A DNA stretch of 64,000 bases from Longimicrobiales bacterium. GTDB taxonomy: Bacteria > Gemmatimonadota > Gemmatimonadetes > Longimicrobiales > Gaopeijiaceae. Shown here one piece after another: positions 8,123-17,586 of this stretch. Position 1 is the first letter of the stretch, and every line of letters starts with the position of its first letter. The notes under the pieces were generated by a model. That model was given only the letters and a program-made list of their open reading frames with translations, was not told the origin of the DNA and ran no database searches. Location of the stretch: positions 62,001-126,000 of the forward strand of contig JAPKBW010000006.1 of assembly GCA_028823235.1 (NCBI GenBank), written 5' to 3'. A program made the position numbers and the translations under genes.

Positions 8123-9802
8123 ATGCATTGGATCAACTGGGCCATCGTCGTCGTCTACCTGGCGTACGTCGTCATCGATGGCATCAAGAAGTCGAAGGAC
8201 ACCGACACGATCGCAGGCTACTTCGCCGCCAATAAGAGTCTTCCCTGGTGGGTCGTCGGACTGTCGGTCATGGCCACGCAGCTATCGGCGGTGACCATGA
8301 TCGGCTCGACCGGTCAGGGAGCGACCGACGGCCTGCGTTTCGTACAGACCTATTTCGGGCTTCCGCTGGCGATGGTGATCCTGGGGGTCACGATCGTTCC
8401 GATGCTCCACCGGTCGGGTGTATTCACGGCATACGAGTTTCTCGAGCGGCGCTTTGATTCGAGGACCCGGTCACTCACTGCATTGCTCTTCCTGCTGTCG
8501 CGCGGGATGTCCGTGGGCGGGATCATGGCGGCCCCGGGAATCGTCTTCAGTGCAATCTTCGGGATCCCACTCATCTGGAGTGTCGCATTAATCGGCGTAC
8601 CGACGGTCCTGTACACGATGGTCGGTGGTGTACAGGCGGTCGCCTGGGCTGACGTGAAGCAGATGGTGCTGATCGTAGTCGCGCTCGTTTCCATGATGAT
8701 CGTGATTCTCATTCAGATGCCGATCAATCCGCACGATGCTCTCCAGATTGCGGGGGCGACGGGACGACTCGAGACGTTCGACTTCTCCCTCGATTTCAGC
8801 GAGACATACACGTTCTGGACTGGTGTCCTTGGTGGCACCTTCCTGATGCTGTCGTATTTCGGAACGGATCAGAGTCAGGTGCAGCGCTACCTCACGGCGC
8901 GCTCCGTTGACGAGGCCCGCAGCTCGCTTCTCATGAGCGCATACTGGAAGATTCCTCTTCAGGCGCTCGTGCTGCTCGTGGGTGTCGGCGTCTTCGTTTA
9001 CTACCAATTCGTGCGACCGCCCCTGCTCTTCAACCCGGCACACGAAGCCGCCGTGAGCGCTGAGCGTGGCAGTGCATACGAGGCTCTCGACGCGCAGTAC
9101 GACGCCGCGTTTACATTGCGGGAGTCCGCGGCGCTGACCGTCGCAGATGCGGCCGACGAACCATCCGCCGAGGCTGCCATGGAGACCTTCTTGGCTCGGG
9201 AAGCGGATATGCAGGCGATTCGTGGTGAGGCACTCGCTCTGGCCGAAGAGGTCACGGGTGAGTCTTCCCGTGATGTGAACTACATCATCCCACGTTTCGT
9301 GCTTTCGGAACTACCGATCGGCCTGGCCGGGCTCTTCATCGCTGGTGTAATCGCGGCTGCGATGTCGAGTATTGCCGCCGAACTCAACTCGCTGGCAACG
9401 ACGTCGGTCATCGACTTCTATCGAAGGTGGCTGAAGCCTGAGGCTGAGGACGCGCACTACCTCAAGGTGTCTCGCGGGGCGACGGCGTTATGGGGCATAT
9501 TCGCGTGCGTCGTAGCAACGTACGCGGCAACTCTGGGATCACTGATCGAAGTGGTGAATCGCTTCGGGTCATTCTTCTACGGATCGATCCTCGGGGTCTT
9601 CCTGCTCGCGATGATCCCCCGGGCCGGCTCGAACGGAGCGTTCTTTGGACTGATCATCGGGATGGGTGTCGTTGGGTATTTCAACTTCATGACCGACGTG
9701 GCCTACCTGTGGCAGAACGTCATCGGCGCAGTCGTTGTGGTCGCCGTCGGGATGGCGTTCAGCGCAGTCGGAGTGGACCCAGTGGACCCACAGGAAGCCT
9801 GA
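8123..9802 (+). CDS. Sodium:solute symporter (SSS family)
   Basis: 559 residues with about 13 membrane helices. Typical SSS features: the N-terminal WAIVVVYLAYVVIDG, GYFAANKSLPWWVVGLSVMAT, the conserved QLSAVTMIGSTGQGATDG, and GGVQAVAWADVKQ. It couples Na+ entry to uptake of an organic solute across the inner membrane; the substrate cannot be told. An acidic, alanine-rich insertion at about 300-385 (ALDAQYDAAFTLRESAALTV onward) lies between two helices and would form an extra loop. It shares a transcript with the small protein before it. The next gene on the other strand is broken. Confidence 0.9.
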   Translation: MHWINWAIVVVYLAYVVIDGIKKSKDTDTIAGYFAANKSLPWWVVGLSVMATQLSAVTMIGSTGQGATDGLRFVQTYFGLPLAMVILGVTIVPMLHRSGVFTAYEFLERRFDSRTRSLTALLFLLSRGMSVGGIMAAPGIVFSAIFGIPLIWSVALIGVPTVLYTMVGGVQAVAWADVKQMVLIVVALVSMMIVILIQMPINPHDALQIAGATGRLETFDFSLDFSETYTFWTGVLGGTFLMLSYFGTDQSQVQRYLTARSVDEARSSLLMSAYWKIPLQALVLLVGVGVFVYYQFVRPPLLFNPAHEAAVSAERGSAYEALDAQYDAAFTLRESAALTVADAADEPSAEAAMETFLAREADMQAIRGEALALAEEVTGESSRDVNYIIPRFVLSELPIGLAGLFIAGVIAAAMSSIAAELNSLATTSVIDFYRRWLKPEAEDAHYLKVSRGATALWGIFACVVATYAATLGSLIEVVNRFGSFFYGSILGVFLLAMIPRAGSNGAFFGLIIGMGVVGYFNFMTDVAYLWQNVIGAVVVVAVGMAFSAVGVDPVDPQEA

Positions 9803-10270
9803 TTACGACCCTTCCGGAACGGCAGTGGCGTCGACAGAGCCGACATCTCTCTCCACAAGGATCGCCTCGAGCCATTCAGCTACTTGGCCATGGAGGTCGT
9901 TCAGAATCGCCAAGTGACCGGAGATGTCTTCGGTAGCTTCTGGGTCCGGTCCCCGCCGCGATGATTCGATTCATCGCGGAGATCAGGTCATGGCTGACGT
10001 TGGCGTAGGACTCATACGCTCGTGCGACCTGAATGACCCCGTCATAGTAAAGGTAGGGGCCAGCCTCGCTGGACTGCGCGGCGGCCAGGCAGATGATGAA
10101 GTCTCAGGCAGCTCGAAGCTGCCATCGTTCACCAAAACACCGAGGTCGCCGGTCGCAACGACCTGTTCGGTGCGTCACTCCTCCACACTGAGCGCGACCA
10201 TGACGGCGAAGACGATCATGCCTGCCTCAACGAGGAGTCCCGCCACTTTCTGAACCGGGGAACGCCGCTC
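9803..10270 (-). pseudogene. Decayed gene for a one-helix membrane-anchored protein of unknown function
   Basis: Translation on the minus strand gives a coherent protein only when frames are joined. Frame one has a membrane segment (GMIVFAVMVALSVEE) and then TGA at 10177-10175 where a tryptophan codon would fit (EEW is expected). Reading through gives QVVATGDLGVLVNDGSFELP. A shift near 10100 gives SSEAGPYLYYDGVIQVARAY and YANVSHDLISAMNRII. A second shift near 9945 returns to frame one: EDISGHLAILNDLHGQVAEW and AILVERDVG, ending at 9803. I recall similar short anchored proteins in related genomes but no function. One stop and two compensating shifts mark it as broken. Confidence 0.6.
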
Positions 10271-10272
10271 TA

Positions 10273-11337
10273 CTATTTGCCCCTGCCCCTGACCTCGAGA
10301 TTCCATCGAGTCACCCAGCGCTGCAAGTTCCCGGTGATCGTATCCAGCGCGAGTGGAAACGCTGAACCCCGCTGGTCGATTTCAAAGCCCCCGGGAATTC
10401 GCGTCATATCAACGTTTCCGTGCGCAGGCTGCCATCGGGTCTCGAGCTTCGCCTCAGTCCCAACCTCCAGACTGCCGACATGCTCGATGAATCGTGCTGC
10501 GGCAGCGGCGGCACCCGTCCCGCGCACCATCGCCACACCAAGGGTCAGCATGGGTGTTCCCGTCTCGGGGATACGGTAGTGGAGCCAGTCGTCTCCAGCC
10601 GCACGGGCCTTCTCGACCTCCACTCTCGGCAGAATCGTCAGCAGCGCTTCCTGTCTTTTCAGTGCACGGATGGCGTCAGCCGGCTCGGACACGTAACGCC
10701 CGACCTGACTGTCGAGCCTGCCGAGCCACTCGAATCCAATATACTCGTCGCCTTCATCACGAATGGCCTCGGTCACCATCGTGCCAAGGAAGTAGGCTCC
10801 GTCATCACTCCGGCTGGGGTCGAGGACATAGATCTGGTCGACCCAGCGATGGTGAAACAGGTCGAGCCAGTCCGTTGGGGCCCGCACCAAGGTCATCGCC
10901 TCGCGATTGAATGCCACCACGAATGGGGTCACGAGCGTCACCTGCCATAGACCTTCCGCGTTGGGTTCGCCAACCCCAGCTTGGCGGACCCATCGAGGCC
11001 GATGCGGCGCGAGCAGACCGGCGTCAGCGGCCCGTTCAAGCGCGACCCCAGGCGCACCCCACCACACGTCGAAGGGGGGAGGGTCAGCCGCCAATTGAAG
11101 CTCATGAAGCGAGCCAGCCACCTCACCCTCGGTGAAGCGCACATCGATATACGGATAGATCTCCTCGAAAGACGATTCGACGAAGTCGCGCAGATCGTCA
11201 GGGAGCGTCGTGCGCACCACGAGCTGCGTGCGGTCGTCCGGCCCACAGCTCATGGCCATCAACAAACCGACGCCCATACCCACCAGCGCGATCCGAGACC
11301 TCATCTCCTGGGCCAGGAGCCCCTCGAACAGCCTCAC
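10273..11337 (-). CDS. Solute-binding lipoprotein (bacterial extracellular binding protein, iron/polyamine-like fold)
   Basis: 354 residues from GTG at 11337, which overlaps the stop of the preceding PIG-L gene as GTGA; an alternative ATG at 11304 would begin MRSRIALVGMG. Either way a lipoprotein signal with lipobox MAMSC follows. The mature part looks like an ABC substrate-binding protein: DLRDFVESSFEEIYPYIDVRF, PPFDVWWGAPG, TPFVVAFNREA, LYVLDP-like strand, and GTGAAAAAARFIEHV. No permease or ATPase gene accompanies it, so the transporter is encoded elsewhere or the protein acts alone. Overlap implies translational coupling with the deacetylase. Confidence 0.78.
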   Translation of the reverse strand: MRLFEGLLAQEMRSRIALVGMGVGLLMAMSCGPDDRTQLVVRTTLPDDLRDFVESSFEEIYPYIDVRFTEGEVAGSLHELQLAADPPPFDVWWGAPGVALERAADAGLLAPHRPRWVRQAGVGEPNAEGLWQVTLVTPFVVAFNREAMTLVRAPTDWLDLFHHRWVDQIYVLDPSRSDDGAYFLGTMVTEAIRDEGDEYIGFEWLGRLDSQVGRYVSEPADAIRALKRQEALLTILPRVEVEKARAAGDDWLHYRIPETGTPMLTLGVAMVRGTGAAAAAARFIEHVGSLEVGTEAKLETRWQPAHGNVDMTRIPGGFEIDQRGSAFPLALDTITGNLQRWVTRWNLEVRGRGK

Positions 11338-14015
11338 CGCCCCCCCTGGAACGCGCTCCATTCGGCGGCGTCTAGCGAGATCAGATTCGCAAAGAGTCGA
11401 TAGGCGCCCGGTACCTGTCCGGCCCACTGTCGGAAAAAGGAAAGAGCGGCGTATGCAAAAACTCCATCGCCAACAGAAGTCACAAGGACGGATCCGTATC
11501 GTGGCTCCTCTCCCGCGTCGTTCAGGTCGAGCAGCGGTACGTACCGATCATCCCACACCGACGCGAAGTAAAGCCCCCGCTCCTGCACCCAGCCCTCGAA
11601 GTCGGCCGGTGTGATCCGGTTCGGAGAGGTAAAGAGCGGCGCGTCCGCATCGATCATCCGAACCGGCGCGGTCTCGTCGGCAACCCTCGGTGAGCCCCGA
11701 CCCACCTGCAGATCATAGGGAGCCAGGCTCCCGAGGGAGCCACGGTTGTACTGGACGACGACCGTGCCGCCCTCGCGTGCGAACTCGAGCAACTCACCCG
11801 CGGCAGCCTGAAGGTCAGGCCTCGTCTCATACGCCCGGACACCGAGCACGATGGTCGTGAACTCAGCGAACGCTCCATCACGAACGCTTGTCTCGTCAAG
11901 CAGCTCAACCGGCGCGCCCATCTGCCGGATCGCCTCCGGTCCGTCATCACCCGAACCCATGATGTACCCGACGCGAAGGCCCCCTGCGACCGCCACAGGA
12001 ACGACGGATATGGTCGCTACCGCAGGAGTGAAGAGGGCCGCACGCTCGATGTGGTCGTAGTCGACCAGCGAGTAGCCCTCATCGAAGGTGTTGCCCCCGG
12101 TCGTGGTCGCCGTGACCTGGAAGGCGTGCTTCCCGGGAGCCAGCGTTCTCGGTGGCGTAACCTCGAAGGTCATGGGCCGCTCGGCCCCAGCCTCGCCAAG
12201 GTCGAAAGGCAGTGACGCGGGCGACACCGTCCATCCGGCGGGCGCCGCCATCGTGACAGCCCCCGTACTTCCCTGATCCGACTCTGACCGCACGACGACT
12301 GAAACCGACCTGGAGCCAGTGCGGCTCTGAGGCCAGGTAACTCCGGCCGGAGAGACGTTCACCGACACCTCTGGAACGACCAGAACCGGCTTCTCGAATT
12401 CGCCAAAAGCAGGATCAACTCCCACGAAACGCCAGTCCGCCTCCATGCTAGTCCGGCCCGAAGGCGCGGTCACGCCGGCCAGAGCCCCATAGTCGAAGGT
12501 CGCATGAGCATGAACGAGCGCCGGATCGCGCGGCAGACCCCAGAGATCTGGTTCGTCCGGCCACAGGTAGCGTGCTCCGTCGCGTGCTTCCCGCAGATAG
12601 TAGAGTCGAGAGAGGTTGGCCTCGGCTGGCACCTGCACCTGATAGACCCAGGTCGCGATGCCACCTGGTTCCAAGGTACCCACCGCAGAGAGGCCCTCAT
12701 TCTCTACGACCTCGGCGGTCCACCCCTCGGGCATCTCTAGCTCCAGCTCTGGCGCCGCGAGTGTGTACCCACCGCCGTTCCATAGCTGCGCACGTACACC
12801 CACGGTCTGTCCCGGCACCAAGAGGTCATCCTGGGACCGCAGTTCGAACGACACTCCCGTGGCGGCCGTGATCGCTCGCTGGACGACGGCGCCCTTGGCT
12901 GCGGTCGCCTGTTCGAATTCGACGTCAGCATCAGGCCCTGCTGCTGCACGCGCCATTCCGAGGTGAGTCATAGCCTCCATCAAGTGCGGCGCGATCGCCT
13001 CTGGGTCGAGGCCGAACCCGTCCTTCGCGGCCTGGACCGAGGTGCGGTACATCTCTAGATGCCGACGCGCTTCTTCGCGGGCATCCCCGGTCAAGCCGGC
13101 GGTGAGACCCACCAAGGTGGTGTCCACGCCCGAGAAGATCTCTTGGCCCTCATCCTCGACGCGACTCTCGACGAGGATCACGCCAGTCAGGCGAGGTCCA
13201 GCGGGCTGAGCAGCTCCCATGTCTTGTGACCGATGCTGACTCCGGCTCTCCATCGACAGCTGCAAGAGCGAACGACCAAGCAGCGGATCGAGGACACCGG
13301 TCTGGACGTCGATGGAGCCGTCGTCGGTGTCGGCAGCACCGGGGAAGAACCTTCTGCGAGACGTCTGATAGAGCTTCTGCGGCTTCCACGCTTCGACACC
13401 GAGCGAGAGTTGCTCGGGGAAACGGGAGGGATCTCCCGCGGCAGCGAACGCCTCGCGGGCCATGATGCCTGCAGCCTGATGCTGCCCATGTCCATCGGCT
13501 GGGGTTCCGCTGAAGACGGAAACGATGACCTGAGGGCGGTACTGACGAACCACCCAGACGACCTCCTTGAGCAGTTCTTCACGCGGCCACATCGAGAACG
13601 CCTCGTCCGCGCTCTTCGAATAGCCGTAGTCGAAGGCACGGGTGAAGAACTGTCGGCTACCGTCGCGCTCACGCGCCGCCATAAGCTCCCCCGTACGCAC
13701 GATGCCGAGACCCTCCCAAAGTTCGGGGCCGATCAGATTCTGTCCACCATCTCCCCGGGTGAGGGCCAGGTACGCGGTCTCGGAGCCCCAACCACGTGCG
13801 AGCGTCGTGAGAAGGCTCGTGTCTTCGTCGTCCGGATGCGCTCCGACCATGAGAACGCGCTTCACACCATCCATCTGACGAAGCAGCAGTCCTGTTGCGA
13901 CCGTTCCCGTCCCCTCCAGGCGCTGCCCACGCACAGGCGACGGGGCCAGGATGACCGCGACCACAACTCCAAAGGTGGCCGTACGAAGACGACATCTATC
14001 GATCCACTGCATCAT
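11334..14015 (-). CDS. Secreted PIG-L/LmbE-type deacetylase with NEW3-like C-terminal domains
   Basis: 893 residues with a signal peptide (cut near VRGQ). The catalytic PIG-L domain spans about 50-290: metal motif GAHPDDED, LTRGDGGQN, GIVRTGELMAARERDG and later a His in DGHGQHQAAG. This family removes N-acetyl groups from amino sugars and related amides with zinc. Residues 390-650 form Ig-like domains of the alpha-galactosidase NEW3 type (VGVRAQLWNGGGYTLAAPEL; GAVTMAAPAGWTVSPASLPF). The last 200 residues resemble a glutamine amidotransferase-like/ThuA-type fold without clear catalytic residues. Start ATG-ATG at 14015/14012. It overlaps the downstream binding protein by four bases. Confidence 0.85.
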   Translation of the reverse strand: MMQWIDRCRLRTATFGVVVAVILAPSPVRGQRLEGTGTVATGLLLRQMDGVKRVLMVGAHPDDEDTSLLTTLARGWGSETAYLALTRGDGGQNLIGPELWEGLGIVRTGELMAARERDGSRQFFTRAFDYGYSKSADEAFSMWPREELLKEVVWVVRQYRPQVIVSVFSGTPADGHGQHQAAGIMAREAFAAAGDPSRFPEQLSLGVEAWKPQKLYQTSRRRFFPGAADTDDGSIDVQTGVLDPLLGRSLLQLSMESRSQHRSQDMGAAQPAGPRLTGVILVESRVEDEGQEIFSGVDTTLVGLTAGLTGDAREEARRHLEMYRTSVQAAKDGFGLDPEAIAPHLMEAMTHLGMARAAAGPDADVEFEQATAAKGAVVQRAITAATGVSFELRSQDDLLVPGQTVGVRAQLWNGGGYTLAAPELELEMPEGWTAEVVENEGLSAVGTLEPGGIATWVYQVQVPAEANLSRLYYLREARDGARYLWPDEPDLWGLPRDPALVHAHATFDYGALAGVTAPSGRTSMEADWRFVGVDPAFGEFEKPVLVVPEVSVNVSPAGVTWPQSRTGSRSVSVVVRSESDQGSTGAVTMAAPAGWTVSPASLPFDLGEAGAERPMTFEVTPPRTLAPGKHAFQVTATTTGGNTFDEGYSLVDYDHIERAALFTPAVATISVVPVAVAGGLRVGYIMGSGDDGPEAIRQMGAPVELLDETSVRDGAFAEFTTIVLGVRAYETRPDLQAAAGELLEFAREGGTVVVQYNRGSLGSLAPYDLQVGRGSPRVADETAPVRMIDADAPLFTSPNRITPADFEGWVQERGLYFASVWDDRYVPLLDLNDAGEEPRYGSVLVTSVGDGVFAYAALSFFRQWAGQVPGAYRLFANLISLDAAEWSAFQGGR

Positions 14016-14142
14016 GCACTCCCCACAAACGACTCAGTCCAACCGGGATCACCAGCAGACAGCCGGCGATCAGGCAGAAAGATAGGACGGCATTCCTGAT
14101 TATGGAGACACCCAGTGGAGAGCAACTGCTCGGGCAGCCGCC

Positions 14143-15066
14143 CTATTTTCGCTCCCACGGCAGGGCGAGCGAAGCCGGCGCACGAGAGCTTCCCATCCAC
14201 CCGGCGAGGGCCGCAAGGGTCAAGACATAAGGAAATGCGAGGAACAGCTGGTACGGCACGTCGAGGCCCAGAGCCTGAAGAAAGAACTGCAACGCCGAGG
14301 TGCCTCCAAAAAAGAGAGCCGCAAAGAGCACCAGCGCTGGATTCCAACGGCCAAGAGCCACCACCGCGATCGCGATGAACCCCTTCCCGGCGCTCATCCC
14401 CTCCGCAAACGTGCCCGCATGCGCGAGGGACAGGTGAGCTCCTGCGATCCCGGCCAACGCCCCACCGAAGAGCGTGGCCAGGAATCGAACACGCAAAACC
14501 CGCACCCCCGCAGCCTGTGCGGCGTCGGGCGCCTCTCCCACCGCTCTCAACTCCAAGCCTGGAGCAGTGCGGTAAAGGAAATACCAGAGCGCCGGCGCAA
14601 GCAGGTACGCCAGATATGCCGTCGGCGCTTGCCCGAACAGCGGCGAGCCAATCACCGGAATCTGAGAGAGCAACGGGATATCGAGCGGGGCAAGTGTCGG
14701 CAGAGACAGTGCGGTGCCCGTTACGCCGAAGCTTGCCTGATAGATCGCGCCCGTGAGGCCGAGACCTCCGATCGTCACTGCGGTCCCGGTGATGATCTGA
14801 TCTACTCCAAGGCCTACTGCGAAGGCCGCGAAGACTAACGCGACCGCGAGACCAGCTAGTGCGCCCGCGACAACGCCCACGCCTGCGCTCTCGAACGCCA
14901 GGGCGCCCATCGCGCCACCGAGGGCGCCCGCGATGATGGAGCCCTCCAGCCCGATGTTGATCACACCACTGCGTTGAGTAATGGTCTCGCCGAGTGCGGC
15001 CAGAGCGAGCGGGATCCCCAGGCGAACCGATGCCTCGAGAAAGAAGACCATTTCGATCTGGCTCAC
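14143..15066 (-). CDS. ABC transporter permease, BMP/nucleoside-type, second subunit
   Basis: 307 residues, counted from a GTG at 15066 that overlaps the stop of the first permease as GTGA; the frame stays open further upstream but that part overlaps the other permease. An internal ATG at 15051 is an alternative. Eight or so membrane helices with BPD_transp_2 motifs: GLEGSIIAGALGGAMGA, GVDQIITGTAVTIGGLGLTG, and GEAPDAAQAAGV (the EAA-like cytoplasmic loop). Homologous to Bacillus YufQ/NupQ, which with its partner forms the channel for purine or pyrimidine nucleosides. It is the last gene of the operon. Confidence 0.88.
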   Translation of the reverse strand: MSQIEMVFFLEASVRLGIPLALAALGETITQRSGVINIGLEGSIIAGALGGAMGALAFESAGVGVVAGALAGLAVALVFAAFAVGLGVDQIITGTAVTIGGLGLTGAIYQASFGVTGTALSLPTLAPLDIPLLSQIPVIGSPLFGQAPTAYLAYLLAPALWYFLYRTAPGLELRAVGEAPDAAQAAGVRVLRVRFLATLFGGALAGIAGAHLSLAHAGTFAEGMSAGKGFIAIAVVALGRWNPALVLFAALFFGGTSALQFFLQALGLDVPYQLFLAFPYVLTLAALAGWMGSSRAPASLALPWERK

Positions 15067-16121
15067 GGAGCGCGCTCCGTCAGGCGGGCGCGCCGGACCC
15101 GATCGAGACCCAGCACTGCGAGGATCACCAGCGCCTCGACGACACCTACCCAGACCTGTGGGATACCAGCATCGCGCTGCATAGCGCCGGCGCCCGCCTG
15201 CATGGCGCCGAACAGCACTCCTGTGACGATCACGCCGATCGGGTCGAGTCCTGCCAATAGCGCAACGGCAATGGCGGTATAGCCCCAGCCCGGAGAGAAG
15301 CTCTCGAGCAGCGTGTATGTGACCCCGGAGACCTGCACACCACCCGCGAGTCCGGCGATCGCGCCGGAAGCGAGAAAAGTGATCGCGAGGACGCGCGTCG
15401 TGCGAATGCGGCCTGACACCCTGGCGACCTCCGGAGATGCCCCGAGAGCTCGGATCTGAAAGCCGAGACGGGACCTGCGCATCAGGATCGCCATCGCGAT
15501 CGCGAGGATCACCGCCACAGCGAAGCCGAGGTGGAGTCGTGTACCGGGCAGAAGCGAGGGAAGGCGCGCAGCGGCGGGGATCGCCTCGGACTGAGGGAAC
15601 ACTCCCCGCGCCTCCTGCAATGGGCCGTGCACCATATACCCAGCAAGGTGGATGCCGACGTAGTTCATCAGAAGAGTGGTAATGACCTCGCCTACTCCGA
15701 ATCGTACTCGCATGACGGTCGGCACTGCTGCCCAGACCGCGCCGCCGAAGGCCGACGCACCCAGTACGATGGGCACCAACACAAGGCCCGGCATCCATGC
15801 CAACGACAATCCTGCGGCCACCGCACAGATCGCGCCCGCGTACAACTGGCCTTCCGCTCCGATGTTCCAGACCCCTGCGCGGAACGCGAGCGCCACGGCG
15901 AGGCCGGTGAACGTGAGAGGCACTGCTCTCACCAGAGTGATGGAGACAAACGTCCTCCAGCTCCCAACCGAGCCGTTCACCAAGGCTGCTGCTGCCTCGA
16001 CTGGGCTATGCCCCCCTGCTAGGAGGAGGATCGACCCAACTACTGCGGTAAGTGCAACCGCACCTGCCGCAATAAGAACAGGCTCCCATGCCCTCGACCG
16101 CGAGCCGGCCTCGTCACTCAT
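15063..16121 (-). CDS. ABC transporter permease, BMP/nucleoside-type, first subunit
   Basis: 352 residues. N-terminal cytoplasmic tail, then about eight to ten helices. BPD_transp_2 signatures: TGLAVALAFRAGVWNIGAEG, GVGEVITTLLMNYVGI, GASPEVARVSGR (EAA-like loop) and GWGYTAIAVALLAGLDPIGV. It is the YufP/NupP-type subunit of a nucleoside importer. The ATG overlaps the ATPase stop by eight bases and its own stop overlaps the next permease start, so the subunits are translationally coupled. Confidence 0.9.
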   Translation of the reverse strand: MSDEAGSRSRAWEPVLIAAGAVALTAVVGSILLLAGGHSPVEAAAALVNGSVGSWRTFVSITLVRAVPLTFTGLAVALAFRAGVWNIGAEGQLYAGAICAVAAGLSLAWMPGLVLVPIVLGASAFGGAVWAAVPTVMRVRFGVGEVITTLLMNYVGIHLAGYMVHGPLQEARGVFPQSEAIPAAARLPSLLPGTRLHLGFAVAVILAIAMAILMRRSRLGFQIRALGASPEVARVSGRIRTTRVLAITFLASGAIAGLAGGVQVSGVTYTLLESFSPGWGYTAIAVALLAGLDPIGVIVTGVLFGAMQAGAGAMQRDAGIPQVWVGVVEALVILAVLGLDRVRRARLTERAP

Positions 16122-17586
16122 CTGCTGGACCGGAGAGCATCAACGCACCCACGCCCGTTCGGGTTCGCTGATTGCCGGGCACTTCGCGTAGCACACCCCG
16201 AGACATCGCGTAGACGCTCGTCGACACATCGAGCACCTCGTCCAGGTCCGTACTGATCAGGACGATCGAGACGCCGACTGAGGCGAGGCGCCTGAGTTCG
16301 GCGTGCACGAAAGTCGCAGACACGATATCCAGTCCCCGTGTGGGGTTCTCTGCCACGAGGAGGTCGGTTGCCATAGCCACCTCCCGCCCCACCACGACAC
16401 GTTGCTGGTTCCCGCCGGACAACGCCCCAGCAAGGGTTCGTGTAGACGTCGTCACGACTCCGTGGAGTTGAACGATGCGGTCAGCTTCGCCGCGAATTTC
16501 GTCCCAACGCATCCACGGGCCGTCCAGGTACTCATCCGACTGATGAAGGGCCAGTGCGACATTCTCTACGAGATCAAACGATGGGATAAGACCCTCTCTC
16601 GAACGGTCCTGCGGCACGAATCCAATGCCGGAAGGAAGTCGAGCACTACCGCCGTCGGGGCCCTGCCGGCCTGCCAGCACGAGTGCGAGCTCACGCTGTC
16701 CGTTCCCTTCGATCCCGGCGACCCCGAGGATCTCGCCGCGGCGCATCGTCATCGAGACGCTGTCGAGACGTGTGACGCCATCGATCAAGACCCGGACGTC
16801 CGTCAAAGATCCGACAATCGTCCGCTCTTCCTTTGGGAGATGTTCGCCACTTGCACCGTTCGGCTGAGGTGCCGGCACCTCGACCTCGCCGCCAACCATC
16901 GCCCGGACCAGGCTCGGCTCGTCGAAAGCGTCCGCTCGATCCGTGGCGACCGTCCGCCCATCTCGAAGCACGGTAATCCGATCAGCAACACCAAGCACTT
17001 CGCGCAGCTTGTGCGCTACCAGAACGACCGCACACCCCTCAGCAGCCATCGTTCGAAGGAGCGCAAACAGTCCTTGGACCTCGGCTGGCGACAGCACCGC
17101 CGTGGGTTCATCGAGCACAAGGATGGTCGGCTCACGAAGGAGCGCCTTGAGGATCTCCAGGCGCTGTCGATCTCCGATTCCGAGGCTGCTCACTGGCTCA
17201 TCCAGTGGCACCCGCAGACCGGTACGTTCCATGATCTCGGCAACCGCATTGCCGACTGTGACCGGCGTCCCAGAACCTAGCGCTAGGTTCTCCAGACCGC
17301 TCAGCGCAGGAACGAGCGTGAAATGCTGATGGACGAGCGCGATGCCGTGCCCCCAAGCATCTCGCGGGGTGCGAAGCATGACCGACTGGCCCTGAATCTC
17401 TATCTCACCCGCGTCAGGCTGAATCATCCCGCCGAGGATGTGCAAGAGCGTCGACTTCCCCGCACCGTTCGCGCCCAACACCCCGTGGATCTCAGCGGGT
17501 GCGATCTCCAGACTCGCGCCGGCCAGGGCTGCAACCGACCCGAACCGCCGCTCGATACCGCTGAGCCGGGCCAGCGTGTCCGTCAC
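16114..17586 (-). CDS. ABC transporter ATP-binding protein with two nucleotide-binding domains, nucleoside-type
   Basis: 490 residues from a GTG at 17586 overlapping the lipoprotein stop as GTGA. Domain one has Walker A GANGAGKST, a degenerate signature region (GIGDRQRLEILKAL) and Walker B ILVLDEPTAVL. Domain two starts near 250, lacks a classical Walker A (GIEGNGQRELALVLAG) but has a good signature LSGGNQQRVVVGRE followed by LLVAENPTRGLD. This duplicated, asymmetric design is the rule in RbsA/YufO-type ATPases, which power sugar and nucleoside import. It sits between the binding lipoprotein and both permeases. Confidence 0.92.
   Translation of the reverse strand: MTDTLARLSGIERRFGSVAALAGASLEIAPAEIHGVLGANGAGKSTLLHILGGMIQPDAGEIEIQGQSVMLRTPRDAWGHGIALVHQHFTLVPALSGLENLALGSGTPVTVGNAVAEIMERTGLRVPLDEPVSSLGIGDRQRLEILKALLREPTILVLDEPTAVLSPAEVQGLFALLRTMAAEGCAVVLVAHKLREVLGVADRITVLRDGRTVATDRADAFDEPSLVRAMVGGEVEVPAPQPNGASGEHLPKEERTIVGSLTDVRVLIDGVTRLDSVSMTMRRGEILGVAGIEGNGQRELALVLAGRQGPDGGSARLPSGIGFVPQDRSREGLIPSFDLVENVALALHQSDEYLDGPWMRWDEIRGEADRIVQLHGVVTTSTRTLAGALSGGNQQRVVVGREVAMATDLLVAENPTRGLDIVSATFVHAELRRLASVGVSIVLISTDLDEVLDVSTSVYAMSRGVLREVPGNQRTRTGVGALMLSGPADE

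Noticed and set aside
13233-14099. Long plus-strand frame opposite the PIG-L gene (also 16303-17280 and 21104-22096 in similar settings)
   Set aside because: Each lies fully opposite a gene with clear family motifs, has no motif of its own and has a shadow-like composition.
14143-15798. 551-residue version of the second permease
   Set aside because: The first 244 codons overlap the first permease gene in another frame; the GTGA overlap at 15066 gives the normal 307-residue length.
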